In this document: positions 62,178 to 64,000 of the stretch, in pieces
Layout: the number at the start of each line of letters is the position of its first letter
Numbering within the stretch: position 1 is the stretch's first letter
NCBI RefSeq assembly: GCF_000757725.1
Contig: NZ_JJMU01000048.1
Location: forward strand, 37,824-101,823
Length of the DNA stretch: 64,000 nucleotides
Reading direction: 5' to 3'
Source: Sphingobacterium deserti
Lineage (GTDB): Bacteria > Bacteroidota > Bacteroidia > Sphingobacteriales > Sphingobacteriaceae
The notes under the pieces: generated by a model
Databases searched by the model: none
What the model saw: only the letters and a program-made list of their open reading frames with translations
Told to the model about the DNA's origin: nothing
Program-made: the position numbers and the translations under genes

Positions 62178-63350
62178 CTATTGCAATTCCACGTCGGCGA
62201 GCGTTTCACTTATTTGTGTTTTACCTTTTTTCTTTGGTCCAGCATGATTTTCAATAATATGTTCGGTAGCAATTTTTAACGATCGATCAACTTTTATAGG
62301 ATGCAGGCCTGGCTGGGTGAAAAACTCAACCTCATTATCAATCTTGGAGTACCATACATGGCCGACATCTTTTAGACCTAATGTATCAGGCTGTGTGATT
62401 TTGCGAAAAGACTCCAATTTATCTTCATCTAATCCAATTACCTGATAACGCTGTTGCTTTGTATGACAGTAGACAGCTACAAATTCCTCCCCGTTCCAAC
62501 ACATACAGTTTTTTTTAGGGTAGATAAGTCCTCCTAAGGAGATAACAATGACGGTGCTTAGAATGCCTATAGCGACTTTCCGCTTCTTTGTAAATCTATT
62601 TTCTTTATCCAGTAGATTAATATCTCCTGTTTCTGGGTCTTTAGGTTTCGGAATGTCTTCACCTGCTACGGATGAGCCACCTTGAACTGGGCGCTCTTTC
62701 TTTCCATTATCCGCCGTAACATTGGCTTTATCCACCGTTTTATTCCTTTCCTCAGCTTGCAAATCTTCCTCGTCTTTCTGATCACCTCCAACAGTTACAG
62801 TTCCATTGCCTTTGCCAGGCGCAGCCGTGATTTGCGTGTTTTCCAAACTTGGGTCTTTCTCAACATCTATATGCTTTTGCCCCCCATTATCGGTTATGTT
62901 CGTAATATCTCCTCCTGACGGTGTGTCGTCGTTCTGATCGTCAGACTTGACCTCCTCTACTTTTATTTTTTCGTTCTCCGCACGCTTTATCTCAATCCAC
63001 TTTTCAAAAGGCCTAGGTTCAAAATCAATAAATATCGCAAGTAATTTAATGACGCTATCTGCGGGGCTGCTCGTTTTTTGTCGAATAAAATCCTGTAATG
63101 GGCGAAACTTATCTGCACCGGCTTTCTTGATTTCTTTTCTTAGATCGTCCCGATCACCAGTATATCCAAATATATTGTTTAAATCGTATAGCTCGCTATC
63201 GAGCTGCCCGTTTTCTAAACGCTGCAAAAACTCTTTCATAAGCTTGCCTCTTGTTGCGCGCTGTAATTCAACAAGCTCATTTCTATCTCGCCTTTGATAA
63301 AAAGCGGTTAGTACTGCTTTAAGGTATAGGTCAATTTCAAACATCTTCAC
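62178..63350 (-). CDS. Unrecognised single-pass membrane protein
   Basis: A 390-residue protein of unknown family. Residues 1-125 form a mostly helical, charged domain (RATRGKLMKEFLQRLENG). Residues 125-255 are a low-complexity acidic/Gly/Asn linker. One membrane helix lies at 258-277 (KVAIGILSTVIVISLGGLIY), preceded by basic residues TKKRK, so the N-terminal part should be cytoplasmic. Residues 280-390 form a periplasmic domain with cysteines at 282, 284 and 295 (NCMCWNGEEF, VYCHTK) and aromatic segments (VWYSKIDNEVEFFTQPGLHP). The shape resembles anti-sigma or regulatory bitopic proteins, but no motif confirms it. Start at ATG 63350 or the near ATG 63344. The small peptide gene at 63759 lies divergently upstream. 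Confidence 0.65.
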   Translation of the reverse strand: MKMFEIDLYLKAVLTAFYQRRDRNELVELQRATRGKLMKEFLQRLENGQLDSELYDLNNIFGYTGDRDDLRKEIKKAGADKFRPLQDFIRQKTSSPADSVIKLLAIFIDFEPRPFEKWIEIKRAENEKIKVEEVKSDDQNDDTPSGGDITNITDNGGQKHIDVEKDPSLENTQITAAPGKGNGTVTVGGDQKDEEDLQAEERNKTVDKANVTADNGKKERPVQGGSSVAGEDIPKPKDPETGDINLLDKENRFTKKRKVAIGILSTVIVISLGGLIYPKKNCMCWNGEEFVAVYCHTKQQRYQVIGLDEDKLESFRKITQPDTLGLKDVGHVWYSKIDNEVEFFTQPGLHPIKVDRSLKIATEHIIENHAGPKKKGKTQISETLADVELQ

Positions 63351-63758
63351 AAAATTAAATTATCGACACTTCGGAAAACACGGGAAACCGTATCAGTTCG
63401 ACAGCTTGAAACTATTACTAAATCGTCGGAAATCTTGGTGATCTCAGGAAGATCCCGGAATCTGTGGGATATATAGGGAAATGCCGGAAATCCATGATAA
63501 AAAGGGTTTTAGCTGCTATAACTTTGTTTCCGAAGTCAGATGATAGTCGATTAGTTTATGAGGCTAATATACAAAACAGATTTCACAATGAGAAGATCTC
63601 GCGGTAGTCTTTAGCCGGTTTGGGAAGCAGCTTCTGCCTCCCGCGAGTGACACTCCCACTTCCCAAAAAATTCAGAAGGCCTTCTGAAAAAAATGTAGTA
63701 ATCCCGTGCACGAAGCACGTGGACCTACCATGATTTTCACTTTTAATTTTTTGACAAA
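63351..63758. other. Structured divergent region between a membrane-protein gene and a small peptide gene
   Basis: No gene is supported. Two stems interleave: CTCGCGG (63598-63604) with CCGCGAG (63641-63647), and TTTGGGAAG (63619-63627) with CTTCCCAAA (63659-63667). A perfect 18-bp palindrome TTCAGAAGGCCTTCTGAA is at 63671-63688, and a short hairpin CGTGC/GCACG is near 63705-63719. The region upstream of 63590 shows nothing identified. Confidence 0.5.
63598..63688 (+). ncRNA. Candidate structured RNA or leader (possible pseudoknot) before the small peptide gene
   Basis: A 7-bp stem (63598-63604/63641-63647) and a 9-bp stem (63619-63627/63659-63667) are interleaved, so they form either an H-type pseudoknot or two alternative structures. 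A smaller GCAG/CTGC hairpin lies inside. The downstream palindrome at 63671-63688 is followed by seven A's. No known RNA family was recognised. Confidence 0.35.
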
Positions 63759-63926
63759 ATGTGGTATTTAATTTTAGCTCTTTTATTTGGGCAAGGCGGA
63801 CAAACAGGTGCTATCAATCCAGGGCAATCAACGGTGCAAACCAATACTGATCCAGGTGACGGAGATGATGGAGATGGTGGGGATACAGGCTTACCTATTC
63901 CGCCTCCACGTCCACCAAAAAAATAG
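63759..63926 (+). CDS. Small Gly/Asp/Pro-rich peptide, probably exported
   Basis: A 55-residue ORF, ATG 63759 to TAG 63926. It opens with a hydrophobic MWYLILALLF, then a polar Gly/Gln/Asn/Thr section (GQGGQTGAINPGQS), an acidic Gly-Asp run (DPGDGDDGDGGDTG), and a Pro/Lys-rich end LPIPPPRPPKK. The N-terminus is short for a signal peptide but may serve as a membrane anchor. No family is recognised. A hairpin terminator follows within 20 bases, which supports a real gene. The upstream region may form a structured leader. It lies next to a divergent single-pass membrane protein gene. Confidence 0.6.
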   Translation: MWYLILALLFGQGGQTGAINPGQSTVQTNTDPGDGDDGDGGDTGLPIPPPRPPKK

Positions 63927-63942
63927 ATTTAGCTTTTTAAAA

Positions 63943-63984
63943 CAGTAGAAGGTGTCTAAAAAGGCACCTTCTTCTGTTTTTACA
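63943..63984 (+). terminator. Terminator of the small peptide gene
   Basis: Stem AGAAGGTG (63947-63954) with CACCTTCT (63965-63972), extendable with mismatches to CAGTAGAAGGTG/CACCTTCTTCTG, followed by TTTTTACAG. Confidence 0.75.
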
Positions 63985-64000
63985 GTTTTTTTAGCTTCGA

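Noticed and set aside
1..64000. CRISPR array, tRNA or rRNA genes, integrase or transposase
   Set aside because: Looked for regularly spaced repeats, tRNA T-loop and acceptor patterns and DDE/tyrosine recombinase motifs by eye; none found.

Overview
This window looks like chromosomal DNA from a Bacteroidota bacterium, most likely family Sphingobacteriaceae (Sphingobacterium/Pedobacter type). The signs are a SusC/SusD pair, a second TonB-dependent receptor followed by a DUF4249 protein, DUF4397 and DUF4783 proteins, an Lrp/AsnC regulator, promoter matches of the TTTG-N19-TAnnTTTG type, and few Shine-Dalgarno sequences. No tRNA, rRNA, CRISPR array, transposase or phage gene was recognised. Most of the window is ordinary chromosome; the accessory or repeat-rich parts are about 4.9-5.6, 43.5-53.6 and 61.4-64.0 kb.

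Layout. 0-4.8 kb: end of a TolC gene, then RND adaptor and RND pump (tripartite efflux). 4.9-6.9 kb: a small AT-rich winged-helix-like ORF with a 23-bp tandem repeat, then an MFS transporter behind a structured leader. 7-10.5 kb: smc. 10.7-13.1 kb: DUF4397 lipoprotein and an lrp-eamA operon with a perfect 15-bp inverted repeat over its promoter. 13.3-19.2 kb: FAD/Fe-S dehydrogenase, lipoprotein, secreted propeller-like protein, esterase. 19.2-22.3 kb: TonB receptor plus DUF4249. 22.3-27.1 kb: polysaccharide deacetylase, TolC plus HlyD-type adaptor with no permease beside them, HhH protein, apt. 27.2-32.3 kb: lipoprotein, gpmI, DUF4783, nadC, plsY, M48 protease. 32.4-38.4 kb: PolX-like protein with a damaged polymerase site, NDH-2, a marR-reductase-ferredoxin operon, acyl-ACP desaturase. 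38.6-43.4 kb: sufS-sufE, murI, divergent AraC regulator and PhyH-type oxygenase.

43.5-53.6 kb is the most unusual part. It has a stand-alone receiver, a shortened hybrid-two-component-like regulator whose kinase and receiver signature residues are lost but whose AraC-type HTH is kept, and a susC-susD pair preceded by two 15-bp direct repeats spaced exactly 21 bp. Around these lie three copies of a strong hairpin followed by a conserved leader and a very short, frame-conserved ORF (MNT...SN.VP type).

53.7-61.5 kb: MutT-type NUDIX, a VWA plus MoxR-type AAA pair, a TPR membrane protein, and a CheB-CheR-PAS-histidine kinase fusion overlapping its response regulator gene. 61.5-64 kb: palindromic intergenic repeats (two 81-bp copies, 79/81 identical), an unrecognised single-pass membrane protein, a possibly pseudoknotted leader, and a 55-codon gene for a Gly/Asp/Pro-rich peptide with its own terminator.
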